Origin: Glebionis coronaria
Taxonomy: Eukaryota > Streptophyta > Magnoliopsida > Asterales > Asteraceae
NCBI GenBank assembly: GCA_025667525.1
Contig: JANFOE010000051.1
Location: 124,001 to 188,000, forward strand
Reading direction: 5' to 3'
DNA length: 64,000 nucleotides
The position numbers and the translations under genes were made by a program. The notes below the pieces were generated by a model. The model saw nothing but the letters and a program-made list of their open reading frames with translations, was not told the origin of the DNA and did no database searches. Numbering within the stretch: position 1 is the stretch's first letter; each line of letters starts with the position of its first letter. This document shows positions 36,053 through 45,869 of this stretch, piece after piece.

Positions 36053-36117
36053 CAGTGTTAGCTGAACGGTTAGGCTGAGAACCCCTGTGGATCTGGTCCT
36101 TCCCGTTATCGTGGTTC
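36053..36117 (-). CDS. gag-pol: Gag exon 3 of element B
   Basis: 65 nt, open in the frame set by the neighbouring splice phases. Encodes a basic, polar linker (NHDNGKDQIHRGSQPNRSAN) between capsid and nucleocapsid. The collinear piece in element D lies at about 45464-45530. Confidence 0.6.
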
Positions 36118-36191
36118 CTGGTAGAGGTTAATATAGTGTCAGCATGAGAGATATAACATGAAATCTTAATAAGATGCGTAAATAGTAGGAC
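36118..36191 (-). other. Putative intron 2 in gag of element B (74 nt)
   Basis: On the minus strand GTCCTACTAT...TAACCTCTACCAG. Reading straight through meets a stop, and the length is not a multiple of 3. The donor GTCCTA is weak apart from GT; the acceptor has a pyrimidine-rich CCTCTACCAG. Phase 2. Confidence 0.55.
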
Positions 36192-36341
36192 CTGCTGTTG
36201 TTGGAGTGTCCCGCATTGTTACGGTAATTATCATTACCGTTGCGCCTTTCCACAACAGAACGGTCGTTATTGTGACCGTTTCCTTTGGGCTGATGAGGCT
36301 GCTGCTGGGTAGCCGGCTGAGACCGGTCCCCAGTTTTCTGC
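36192..36341 (-). CDS. gag-pol: Gag exon 2 of element B
   Basis: 150 nt, open, encoding a Gln/Asn/Arg/Gly-rich linker (QKTGDRSQPATQQQPHQ, then GNGHNNDRS and NGNDNYRNN). The codons directly after intron 1 correspond to HISGNRYQTATQMN in D at 42012-42055, which fixes the acceptor position. Confidence 0.65.
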
Positions 36342-36426
36342 CTGGAAGATATAGTTTAAGAGATGATTATAGAACATATAATGATAGGATGCGGTCTGGT
36401 TAACGCTAGAACACGAAATGTTTTAC
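36342..36426 (-). other. Putative intron 1 in gag of element B (85 nt)
   Basis: On the minus strand GTAAAACATTTCG...ACTATATCTTCCAG: good plant donor and acceptor, AT-rich. The upstream exon would stop at the TAA inside the donor. Removing 85 nt in phase 2 leads into 50 open codons. A gap of about 86 nt sits at the same codon in D. Confidence 0.7.
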
Positions 36427-37160
36427 CTCTTGTCGGGTCTTTCAGCTTCCCCGAACTCATCTCGTTCCTGCAACATCTCAAGCTTCCTTGCTGCGTCGGC
36501 CACTTGTGCTACTGTATTGAACGTAGCACATACCAGATTGTTCGCGACCGAGGTGCGAAGTGCCCACCTAAAGTGGTGTGCCTGCTCATCAGGAGTACCA
36601 GCTGCTGCTCCTAGAAAACCAGCTAGGCGAAGAAAGCGCTGCATGAATTCGTTGCTATTCTCGCCCGCTCTCTGACGTATCCCATGGTATTCACGCTTGA
36701 GTTTGTCCTGCTCTGCCTTAGGAAAGAACTGCTCCATCACTCTCTCCTTGAATTGGGCCCATGTCAAACCAGCGACCCATTCATCACCTCCTTCTGACTG
36801 CGTCAAAGCTAGCCACCAGTTGAGTACATCACCTTCAAACCGGTAGCATGCCAATCTCGCCTTGAAGGCGGGGTCACATCCCATAGCATTGAAAATCTTC
36901 TCAATGTGAGTCAACCAGCTTTCAGCATCGCTGGGGCTATCAGTCTTTTCAAAAGCTCTAGGACGGAGCTTGTTAAATCTTTCCAACCATACTGCTAGTG
37001 TCACTGGGGGAGGAGGAGGAGGAGGTGCCTGATTCTGCTGCTGCTGATTGTTGGCAGCTTGGACTTCAGCACGAATGTCATTCCTCAGTTGAGGAAGTAA
37101 GGCTTGCATGGCAGCCTGAATCGCAGCATTGAGCTGCTCTTGCTCGTGTGTGAGAACCAT
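36427..37160 (-). CDS. gag: Gag (capsid) of element B, exon 1
   Basis: About 245 codons from the ATG at 37160. This start is chosen because H has the same MV-T-EQ N-terminus; an upstream in-frame Met at 37181 lies in leader-like sequence. An Ala/Gln-rich helix and a proline run (PPPPPPP) are followed by the retrotransposon capsid domain: WLERFNKLRPRAFEK, AMGCDPAFKARLACYRFEGD, VLNWWLALTQSEGGDEW, FKERVMEQFFPKAEQDKLKR, EFMQRFLRLAGFLGAAAG and HHFRWALRTSVANN. It forms the virus-like particle in the cytoplasm. It ends at the donor of putative intron 1; unspliced RNA would give a capsid-only protein terminated at TAA 36425-36423. Confidence 0.85.
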
Positions 37161-37181
37161 CTGACAGTATAACATAAACAT

Positions 37182-37601
37182 ATGATTAACAGTTCAAACA
37201 TAAAATATAACTTATATATATACATGAAAAAAAAAAAATTTATGCTAAAAATTTCACGAGAAAAATTTTATGCAAGAAAATCTTTGTATGAATGCATGAT
37301 GCAGTTTTATGAAAACTTTTGATGCTCGAGAGTGAACGCCTCTGGTCGGTTCACTCAAAACAAAAGACATATCGAGGGGACGCCTATGGGTCGGTCCCAA
37401 ATTTAAAAGTTTCGATAAAACACATGCGACTAAATAGGGCCAGTCCTGTACCAACCATTACTTAGTCAAAAACCCTGTAACAATGACATGTATATGTATG
37501 CTTAAAAATGATGAATGCATGAAAACAACTGTCAGTTCTAGGAAGACCGTAGTGACTACCCACTAATCACAGGTCATATTTGAGAGCCTACAGGTCGAAA
37601 C
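37182..37601 (-). other. 5' leader of element B
   Basis: Non-coding. Contains two copies of the leader word (GAACGCCTCTGGTCGGTTCA near 37332-37354; GACGCCTATGGGTCGGTCCC near 37376-37397) and the block ACATGCGACTAAATA with CCAACCATTACTTAGTCA shared with D and H. On the minus strand the bases before the gag ATG read TTATACTGTCAG, which could be an acceptor, but I see no convincing matching donor. Confidence 0.6.
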
Positions 37602-37604
37602 CTT

Positions 37605-37618
37605 GGGCTCTGATACCA
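37605..37618 (-). other. Primer-binding site of element B
   Basis: On the minus strand TGGTATCAGAGCCCAAGG follows the 5' LTR by 4 nt; Met-tRNA-type. Confidence 0.85.
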
Positions 37619-37622
37619 TAAT

Positions 37623-40600
37623 TGTAACACCCCATTTTGGAAATGGAATATTACGCATAATCATGGCGTGTCATCAAAGCATACAAGGATAAATGTCTAA
37701 GCATTATTCGACCATAAAAGGGAAATACAGGAATCAAACATCGATAACCCCAAAGTAAAGCTCATCACACACAAACATAAATACTCAAAAAGGAAAGGAC
37801 GAAACAATGTCCATAGCAACTGTATCAAAGTAAAGGAAATGCATAAAGAAAAGAAAGGCAGTAAAGCTTCCAATCCATATGCACGTACGTTTGAGATCTA
37901 CGAGCGTCCCTGAGTACCTGCCGTTTTGGGAACATGAAAAGGAAAACGGCTGAGCAAGACGCTCAGTGCACGGATGTACAATATAGCATGAAATAGGATA
38001 AACATGTAAAATATAACAGCGGAAGACTAAGTTCTGAGTAAACTGGTTAAGTATTAAGAAAACTGGTTTTATAGTTTGAAAAGCCTTATGTTTATCTTAT
38101 GAAAACTGTTTTAACATAAATATATCATAGCCCATATATGTCATGAAAAGGTCACGTGCATGAATACTTGGAGGGGTGACCTCATCATGCTGATTAGAGG
38201 GGATGCCTCTAATTAATATAATGGTTTGGGTAGGAGGGATCAACTCCTTGTGAAGGGTGCAAGGCACACACCACATTCACCATGATAAACTGAATAAAAC
38301 ATGTAACTAGGATGCACCCATACGCCCCACCTGATATAATAATATGGCCAAAACTGAAAAGGGACGCCGCGAGCAATCACTCCGCCGTAGGGAAGTCATA
38401 ACATTGGTGCCTCCAATGTTATGGTTATGGTACCTCCATAACTAGGTGAAACTGGTCATGCTTGTATATGGCTATAGATTATGCTAATTAAACATAAGCA
38501 GTTCAAAACAATAAAACAAATACTGGGGAAAACAGTTGGCTGCATACGGGGAAATCCTAATAAGGAAAGAATGTCCATACTGAAAGGACGGGAATCCGTA
38601 CCTCAAGTCCAGTGAATGAACGGAATAAAGACTCCTACTTCTGGATCACTAACGCTACATGAATACACACGTGTATAAGTATCGATTCACTGATTACGTA
38701 CTGGGTTTTATGTCTCATTTTAGCTGACTTGGTATGTTTTAGGTCATGTTTCACTGTTTAGAGCCTTAAACTGTGTTTATCTTGTATTTTGATTAATCCG
38801 TTTAAGTATTACTGGTATTTCATGTATTATTATACTTACTGTGTAATAATAAGTAACTTTCCAAAAATAGCAGGTTTCCAAAAATAGAAAGTTTCCAAAA
38901 ATAGAAAGTTTCCAAAAATAGAAAGTTTCCAAAAATAGAAAGTTACCAAAAGTAGAAAGTTTCCAAAAATAGAAAGTTTCCAAAAATAGAAAGTTTCCAA
39001 AAATAGAAAGTTTCCAAAAATAGAAAGTTTCCTAAAATAGAATTTACTGCTTAAAATAGATTAGTTTCTAAAAATAGAAAGTTTCCAAAAATAGATCAGC
39101 TGCCTTAATTAAATAAGTTTCCATATATAGAAGGTTTCCATAATTAGATTAGCTGCCTGAAATAGATAGATTTCCATATATAGAAGGTTTCCATAATTAG
39201 ATTAGTTGCCTTATTTAATTAAGTTTCTATAAATAGAAGTTTCCATATTTAGAATTAAGCTGGTTACATAAGCTAACATATAAGTCTAAGTGTTTATAAG
39301 CTTGTTTCTTAAGTCATATGATATAGTATATAGTTTAATTATTATTTCATGTATTTTAATTAAACTATAGGTTAAGCATTTTAATTAAAGTATAACATAT
39401 TTTAATTAAAATGAAATGAAATACTTAGGTTAACATATGTATTATTATTATTAATAATATAACCTCAGTCATGTCTAAATTAATTAATTATAGGCATGTT
39501 TTAAATAATTAATTAATTATAACTTATAACATAAAATACTTAGGTTAAATTAATATCATGCTAAATTAATAATTAGAATAACCTAAGTCATGATTTAATT
39601 AATATCTCATGTGATTAATTAATTTATCCTAAGTTCATGATTCATAAAAATTAACATGAAGCATAAATCATGATTTAACCAACGAACCATGAATCGGGCA
39701 TGAACTCGACACCGTACCCCGAGCCAAACTCGGGGCACGTGTGCCCCCTTGCTGCCGTGGGTCCCACATGAGCCAACCAAGACCAAAAATGGTCTTGGTG
39801 GTGGCGGCAATAAGCAAACCAAACCCCCCCTCGGGTTTGTTTTGCTAGGCGGCTAAAACAAACACCCTTTCTATATCATTCTATGATTTTAATTTATACC
39901 AAAACATGTTATATCAATGTTTAATTATCATGTTTAAATAAGAAAAACAATAACATATTCATGAACATAAACAAAGATTCAAAAGAATTAAAAAGAAGGG
40001 TTTAAAAAAAAGGTATACCACTATGTAGCTTGGAAAAGGATGAACAAACACTGATTATAGCAATAGTTTTTAAGATCAAAATCAACCAATCACCCTCCTA
40101 TGGTGATGCTAAGGTGGCGGCACAAAGAGAGAACAAGGAGGAGGAGAGAAAACTCTTTTAGGGTTTTTGTGTTTATTTCTTGAAAGTGAAAAATGAAAAC
40201 ATATTTTTACCATAACCCCCCCTTTACTTGTAAAAGTCCATGGGCTAAGCCCACCTTGGTATATGTGCCGTGGGTATGGGGGCCCCACATGGGGTACCCA
40301 TACCTTTCTCGTGTCCCGATGTTTCGTGTTCGTTCGTGGTTAAACGTGTTCGTGTTTAAAGTGTTTCTGTTTATTTTATCATGTCGTTTATCGTAATCTT
40401 AACGCTCGTAATTATATTATATGTATTTACGTAATTATTCTAGTTCGTATTTTAAATGGTGATCATGATTTAGTTATGTTCACGTGACATATTTATTAAC
40501 TGTTTATCATGAGTTCGTATGTAATCGATACTTGTCATGTCATACACGTATGCACTTGCTTGATTATTAGCACATGAATGTGATCAATACTAAATGAGGT

Positions 40601-40665
40601 AAGTTTTAATCTAGGACGTACGATCTTAAGGGCACTATTCATGGTAAAAGCATGCGGGTTTTACA
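37623..40665 (-). repeat. 5' LTR of element B
   Basis: 3,043 bp, collinear with 29232-32274 at a constant offset of 8,391, so no indels separate the two. It contains the second copy of the 17-bp array (about 38859-39090) and of the hairpins (39717-39735, 39777-39798). Confidence 0.9.
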
Positions 40666-40670
40666 GTAAT
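40666..40670. other. Target-site duplication GTAAT, right copy (element B)
   Basis: Second GTAAT, directly after the TTTTACA edge of B. Confidence 0.9.
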
Positions 40671-41747
40671 AGTATCACTTGTATCGTTTTCTCTCGAGTT
40701 TGTCGTGATTTTATGAGTCGAGTTTTATATTCTTATGTATGGTTTATTTCTCGAGTATATTATTAATGAACGCACCTCATTTGATAGGTTGCGGTTCTCG
40801 TGTTTGAAAGCCATCATCTATCGTCGGCGATCGTCTCATTACCACTATTGGCTAAGGTGAGTCTATAGCCTCGCTTTATACTAGTTATTAAATGTTTTTA
40901 AACCCGCGAGGAGGAATACATGTTTTATAAACTCAGAACACAAGATTTTTATGGTATGCTTTGTCCCTCTATGAATGGACCCGTGGTTGCCTTTAAATTG
41001 CATTAAGTGATTGCCTTTGTTAAAACCTCAATTATGGACCGTTAATTAACCTATGATGGGTTAACCGCTAGTATAATTAATAGATCTATGGGGGAAGCCG
41101 CCCCGGTTCAGTTTTTGTGGACTTGTCATAGAAGCTTAGGCCCGACCTCCACACTGTTTGAGCATATTGTATTGAGAAGTCAGGTATACGACAATGTACC
41201 AATAATCTGGAGGTAACCGACAATTAATAAATCTCCTGTCTTATCAGACCTCTAAATGGAGTGTCTAAGGGCTCGGTTCCATGAGCTTATTGCAATTTAT
41301 GCTATATACAATTATTAGTGTTGATGCAAATTATTATTTGATGCTTGTTGCCTTTAAGCATGCCACAAACTTATAATCTTTGCTTGTGTTCAAAATGATT
41401 ATATAAACCTATAGATTCACTCGGTATTTTTGCTGATTTTCTCACATGTATTTCAGGTAATCAGGAAGGGTGAAGCTTGGAAGCCACGGGAATGAATGTT
41501 GTGCACTACTTTGCAATATAAACTCTTTGAATATTTGTCGTTCCTTTTGTTCAAAACAATTTAAATCTTTTGTTTTGGTTGTACTTTGGTTACGATGTCT
41601 TGGGACTACGCTACTCTGACAAATGTTTTAGGAACGATAAATCTAAAACGTCTCTTTTCGAGTCGTTCTTTATAAATTATGTGTTGTTGTATCATTGTTT
41701 AGCACCCAAAGATGTATTCTGCTGCGTGTAAATTTGGGGGTGTTAAA
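40671..41747 (+). repeat. 3' LTR of element C, right part
   Basis: Continues the LTR where 29231 stopped (AGTATCACTTGTATC...), matching 22196-23275, and ends GGGGGTGTTAAA. Confidence 0.85.
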
Positions 41748-41752
41748 GGCGT
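41748..41752. other. Target-site duplication GGCGT, right copy (element C)
   Basis: Matches 20696-20700. Confidence 0.8.
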
Positions 41753-42155
41753 ATTCCACTTGTTGATATGTTACAAGATACTGATGACGCTTATAACTGG
41801 GAAAGGTTACTAAATGTTGATGTTGCTGACTATTTGGAGACACTACGAGATGCTGATGCTGTTCACAACCTGGAGATCCTAAAATACGAAGAAAAAGACG
41901 TTAGATCAAAGCGATCGGACGAGGAGATGCTTCACCACCAGACGATTTCCATCACAATCCATGTCCCTACCTTTTAGTTAGATGTCACACGTCATTCAAT
42001 TGTCTTTTCAGTCATATAAGTGGGAATCGGTACCAGACGGCCACTCAGATGAATAGTTAGATGAATCACAGTCATGAGAATGACCGTCATGAAACTGACA
42101 GACAAGATGATAGTAACCGTTACTGTGACAGCAACTATCCTAGTAATCACAATAT
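41753..42155 (+). pseudogene. Gag C-terminal fragment of element D, with intron 1
   Basis: The codons before 41926 (DAVHNLEILKYEEKDVRSKR, then SDE) align residue by residue, over 24 residues with no gap, with the last codons of B's gag exon 1. From 42012 HISGNRYQTATQMN aligns with the first codons of B's exon 2, followed by an Asn/Asp/His/Arg-rich stretch (HENDRHETDRQDDSNRYCD). Between them lie 86 bases (41926-42011) not alignable as protein and ending TTGTCTTTTCAG. The gag of D is therefore broken at the same place as B. The donor is mutated (GA for GT). E follows at 42156. Confidence 0.65.
41926..42011 (+). other. Intron 1 equivalent in gag of element D (86 nt)
   Basis: Same position and phase as the 85-nt gap in B, with a strong pyrimidine tract and AG at the 3' end (TTGTCTTTTCAG). 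The donor reads GATGCT, so it is decayed or was different. Confidence 0.55.
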
Positions 42156-42676
42156 TGTGGAAACCTAAGTTTCCTCGGATCTTTAAGCAACAAGGAATGA
42201 TTCCCATTCACTTGATTGAATCAAGGCGGAATAGAATGAAAACCGTTAACAAGGTGTATAGGCACAAGAACACACGAATTACTCAAAAGGGTTGTTCATT
42301 ATATTAATAATAAACAACTACTAGACGTGTATAAATTTAATCCCACGTCTAGTGCAACACACGCTTTAGGTTTACATTTTGTATGAATGATCTGAACTAA
42401 ATCTATGATCCTTGTTCCTTTTATAGACTAAGGATTAGGGTTTACAAGAGATAATATCAAATAAACATGCATATATTCTATTTAAATAATAATACAGAAT
42501 ATTCATAAATAATATTCTGAATATTTATCCTAAATAAATCTCCAACAGCGTTGAATGGCTGTCAGTGTCTCTTTTAACACTTGTCAGCGTCTAGAAACAA
42601 TGTGTCAGCGTTGAAACAAATGCCTTCATGTTTTCTTCGTTTTGAGTTTCTGCCACATCAACTTTTTGAGCCAACA
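42156..42676 (-). repeat. 3' LTR of element E
   Basis: Near-identical in order to 44966-45454. Recurrent TGTCAGCGT words near its right end (42560-42620). Confidence 0.7.
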
Positions 42677-44965
42677 ATCTTCCCCTAGTTGATGTTGGCA
42701 AAACTCTTTGTGTATCTCTTGTAAGTGGTACATCATCTTCAAATTGCTTCCCATCATGTCTAGCATGTATGTCTTCCCCTTTTTGTCACATCAATAGGGA
42801 AGGAAACAATGTATGCAATCGAAGATTCTCCAAATGTGGGCTCTGTGTAATGATCTTGAAGAAAAATAAATACAGGTAATCTCGATGTAGAAGTAGAATA
42901 ACCCAAACTTATGTTCATGTCTTGTACTATCCACGTGACGTTGAACTTATATGAATAGAGATATATAAGTAGACCTCGATCCCATTGTCAAAATCCTCAT
43001 CCTTTGTGAGACACTGAGCACGATAATGTAACTCCTTCAAGTGATAGCAAGGTATCTAATGGCTAGATTTTGACAAGTCTTCGTCACCAACCATTAAAGC
43101 ACGAACAAGTTATCTTGAAAGTTAGTTGTAACGCTAATTACTTTTATCATATGATAGAACCTAACCTCGTCAAATCTACTTCAAGTATCAAATTTACCAT
43201 AAGAATTCTTCCCTTTAAGCCAACACCTCTTCATGATGAGTCTTAATGAACCAATATCTTCATATGTAAAAGTCCACATGGATAAATCTTTCACAAGGCT
43301 ACCACGATTACATAATATATATTACTCCAATAAATTACTTCATGAATTGTTGCTAGCTTACGTAAAAATCATTAATCCTCTTTTAAAAATATCCGAGCCA
43401 TTAATATCAAAACGATATTCTTAATAAAATAGAGATTTCATGTACCTTCGTGTGTAAATACTCTCCTCTTTTTGTGTGCCAAAACCTTAACTAATTTTCC
43501 AAACAACAAAATTTCCTTTGTCATCCAAGATCCTTCACTGTCCAATATCTTTACCATATGTATTGTCCAATATCGGACAATACTTGTCAGTGCTTTAGAC
43601 AACATATCTCGGAGTCAGCGCTTTCTGTCAGCGCCTATTTTATTCCTGTCAGCGTCTCATTCAAACACTGATGTCATATGTGGCTACCTGGCTCTTGTCA
43701 ATGACGTTATATAACATATCACTATAACCCATCATTATACAAACAGCTCTGGTCATCTCGTGAACCACTTACTTAAGCCCACATATCACGTACCATTAAT
43801 TGACTTCAAAAATATTTTGCACACAAAATATTGCATAGTCATGACCAGAAGATCTTTTTCACATTTGTTCATCTTAACAGCTGGCCCCCACACACTTTGA
43901 AACCCACATGACCTTGTCAAAATAGCATGAGATATATACAGAATTCACATCCTAAAAATCAGTGATATGTACCTCGTATAATCATATCCCATCTTGACTT
44001 CCATAAAAATAGGAGCAATAAATCCTGTGTACTTTATCAATCCCATAGTATATCTCGTCCAACATATGAGATCAATTCATATGTAAAGAAAGCAATCCCT
44101 ACACTTTAGGAATATTAAAAACGTGTTCACCAAAAATATTGCACCATTACATTCGTTCTTTTTTGTCTGCATGAATAAACCATCACGTGATCCATCCAAT
44201 CTTTTCCTTTATTTGAGCAAAGTCATAACGTCATCTTTTCCCATAAGTTAGGAAACTGAATATTCGTTACTTTCTTTTTTGCCCGATCTGCTGAACCATT
44301 CCAATGAATATACCGTATGAACAGACCAAGGTTTATCAAGAAACCTTAATCCAGTCTGCTATGTTTTAATAAAGATGAATCTAGGGTTTACATAAACCCT
44401 AAAACGAAGATCCCTGTGAAGAGTAACATAGCTGCTCCAATCCTACGTGGCGAAATCTTACTGCTTCCATGTTTTGAAGAATGACAATCAATAGCTTGAT
44501 GAACAGTTAATCGATCTAGGTTTTGTGAAAAACCCTAAAAAGAAAAATCGACATCATAGCCATGAATAATGATTACAATAGGGTTCATTGTCGATTTGAT
44601 AATCGACTCACCCAAGCTAATGCAATCAACAACCACAACCATGAATTACCTAGGGTCTGTTGAGAAAACCCAAGATTTTAATCTTCTTAAAAAAACATTC
44701 TCTGCAGTTAGATTCGACACCAAATAACTTTTTCATAGGAGCTCAGATCGAAGATCCCTCCGTTGAGATCCAAGACACATGTGTCAAGAACCTACAGCGC
44801 GAATTTCACTATGATCCAACGGTTAACGAATGAGATATGCTCTTCTGAACACTGTTGCGCACATAAAACCGCCCAGAAAAACTCTAAACGGATTTTTCTT
44901 CCTTCTCACAATTACGAACACCTTGTTGGTCCTAGCATCACGTGCCACGAGGCTCTGATACCAAC
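42677..44965 (-). other. Interior of element E, non-coding
   Basis: No ORF with recognisable domain on either strand. Repeated TGTCAGCG words appear again at 43580-43660, as in the LTR, so part of the interior is related to LTR sequence. The purine tract is at about 42677-42690 and the primer site at 44951-44963, both read on the minus strand. Confidence 0.55.
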
Positions 44966-45454
44966 TGTGGAAACCTAAGTTTCCTCAGATCTTTAAGCAA
45001 CTAGGAACGATTCTCATTCACTTGATTGAATCAAGGCGGAATAGAATGAAAACCGTTAACAAGATTTTAGGCACAATAACACAAGAATTACTCAAAAGTT
45101 CATTATATTAATAATAAACAACCACTAGACGTGTATACATTTAATCCCGCGTCTAGTGCAACACACGCTTTAGGTTTACATTTTGTAAGAATGATCTGAA
45201 CTAAACCTATGACCCTTGTTCCTTTTATAGAGTAATGATTAGGGCTTACAAGAGATAATATCAAATAAACATACATATCTTCTATTTAAATAAACTAATA
45301 CAGTAATATTTATCCTAAATATATTTCCAATAGCGTTGAATGGCTATCAGCATCTCGTTTAACACTTGTCAGAGTCTAGACACAATGTGTCAGCGTTGAA
45401 ACAAATGCCTTCATGTTTTCTTCGTTTTGAGTTTCTGCCACATCAACTTTTTGA
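44966..45454 (-). repeat. 5' LTR of element E, end-truncated
   Basis: Begins TGTGGAAACCTAAG in plus-strand view and follows the other LTR to ACTTTTTGA, where the terminal GCCAACA is replaced by CTAAAAAATAG. Confidence 0.7.
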
Positions 45455-45869
45455 CTAAAAAATAGAACACCGGTCACGGACATGATCAGATATTACAAAG
45501 GGTCAGCAGTCCAACCGATCCGCCAATTCTGGCATGACAACCTAAGAGTTTCAGTTTTATTCGTTTCACATCACGAGACACATGCCAAGACATCAGTCAA
45601 GACATATGTCTCACGTACATTTTCGGAAGACACATGTCAAGACATCAGTCAAGACACATGTCATAAGCATGTTTTCTCAAGACACGAGTTAAGACACATG
45701 AGTCACGTCTATTTCTGGAACATTCCTAAGAAATTCAGGGTACCCACCAAGGGTTATATCCATTTTGTGGTGCCATGTATTGATCATCCCACAGGAATTT
45801 CAGAACCATTGCCGGCGTATTATTCACGTTTGGACACACAGGGTTCGTTCTGCGTGAGACAGGCAAAAC
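45455..45869 (+). pseudogene. Gag linker and degenerate region of element D
   Basis: AG at 45464-45465 is followed by codons that align with B's exon 3 (HDQI then QRVSSP, versus KDQIHRGSQP) to about 45531, where a GC instead of GT stands at the donor position of intron 3. Downstream to 45870 the sequence contains repeated GACACATG / AAGACATCAGTCAAGACA words and an open frame of 131 codons that I do not recognise. The zinc knuckle is not identifiable. Confidence 0.45.

Larger units (their letters stand above)
29232..40665 (-). mobile_element. Near-intact Ty3/Gypsy chromovirus B (probably Tekay/Del clade)
   Basis: 11,434 bp, minus strand. 5' LTR 37623-40665, primer site 37605-37618, leader, gag-pol 37160-32352, purine tract 32275-32293, and 3' LTR 29232-32274. 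Both LTRs are exactly 3,043 bp with no indel; by eye about thirty substitutions separate them, near 1 percent. The duplication GTAAT is perfect. Domain order is gag, zinc knuckle, protease, RT, RNase H, integrase, chromodomain-like tail. Long LTRs, Met-tRNA priming and the tail favour the Tekay/Del clade (inference). Damage seen: one apparent 1-nt frameshift in RNase H. Gag carries three intron-like gaps. Confidence 0.9.
20701..41747 (+). mobile_element. Non-autonomous large Gypsy derivative C (LARD-like), carrying B
   Basis: 5' LTR 20701-23275 (2,575 bp). 3' LTR 27735-29231 plus 40671-41747 (2,574 bp once B and one duplication copy are removed). Interior 23276-27734, 4.46 kb, with primer site and purine tract but no gag, RT or integrase, only a pol-tail relic. 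The LTRs are nearly identical (about 3 differences in the first 240 bases by eye), so insertion was recent although the interior is decayed. The duplication GGCGT flanks it. Confidence 0.8.
42156..45454 (-). mobile_element. Small non-autonomous LTR element E
   Basis: Minus-oriented. 3' LTR 42156-42676 (521 bp, plus-strand edges TGTGGAAACC and TTTTTGAGCCAACA), interior 42677-44965, 5' LTR 44966-45454, lacking its last 7 bp. Primer site on the minus strand TTGGTATCAGAGCC directly after the 5' LTR (44951-44963). Purine tract TAGGGGAAGATT beside the 3' LTR. The interior is 2.3 kb with no gag or pol. The TGTTGG start and size suggest a Copia-derived non-autonomous element, but without coding sequence the superfamily is uncertain. 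Confidence 0.7.

Noticed and set aside
37601..37625. tRNA genes at the Met-tRNA-like stretches
   Set aside because: Only 14-18 bases match a tRNA 3' end, always next to an LTR; they are primer-binding sites, and no cloverleaf can be built.
41768..41977. 70-codon ORF as an independent host gene
   Set aside because: Its first part aligns with the gag exon 1 end of B, and it runs into the intron-like gap; it is part of element D.
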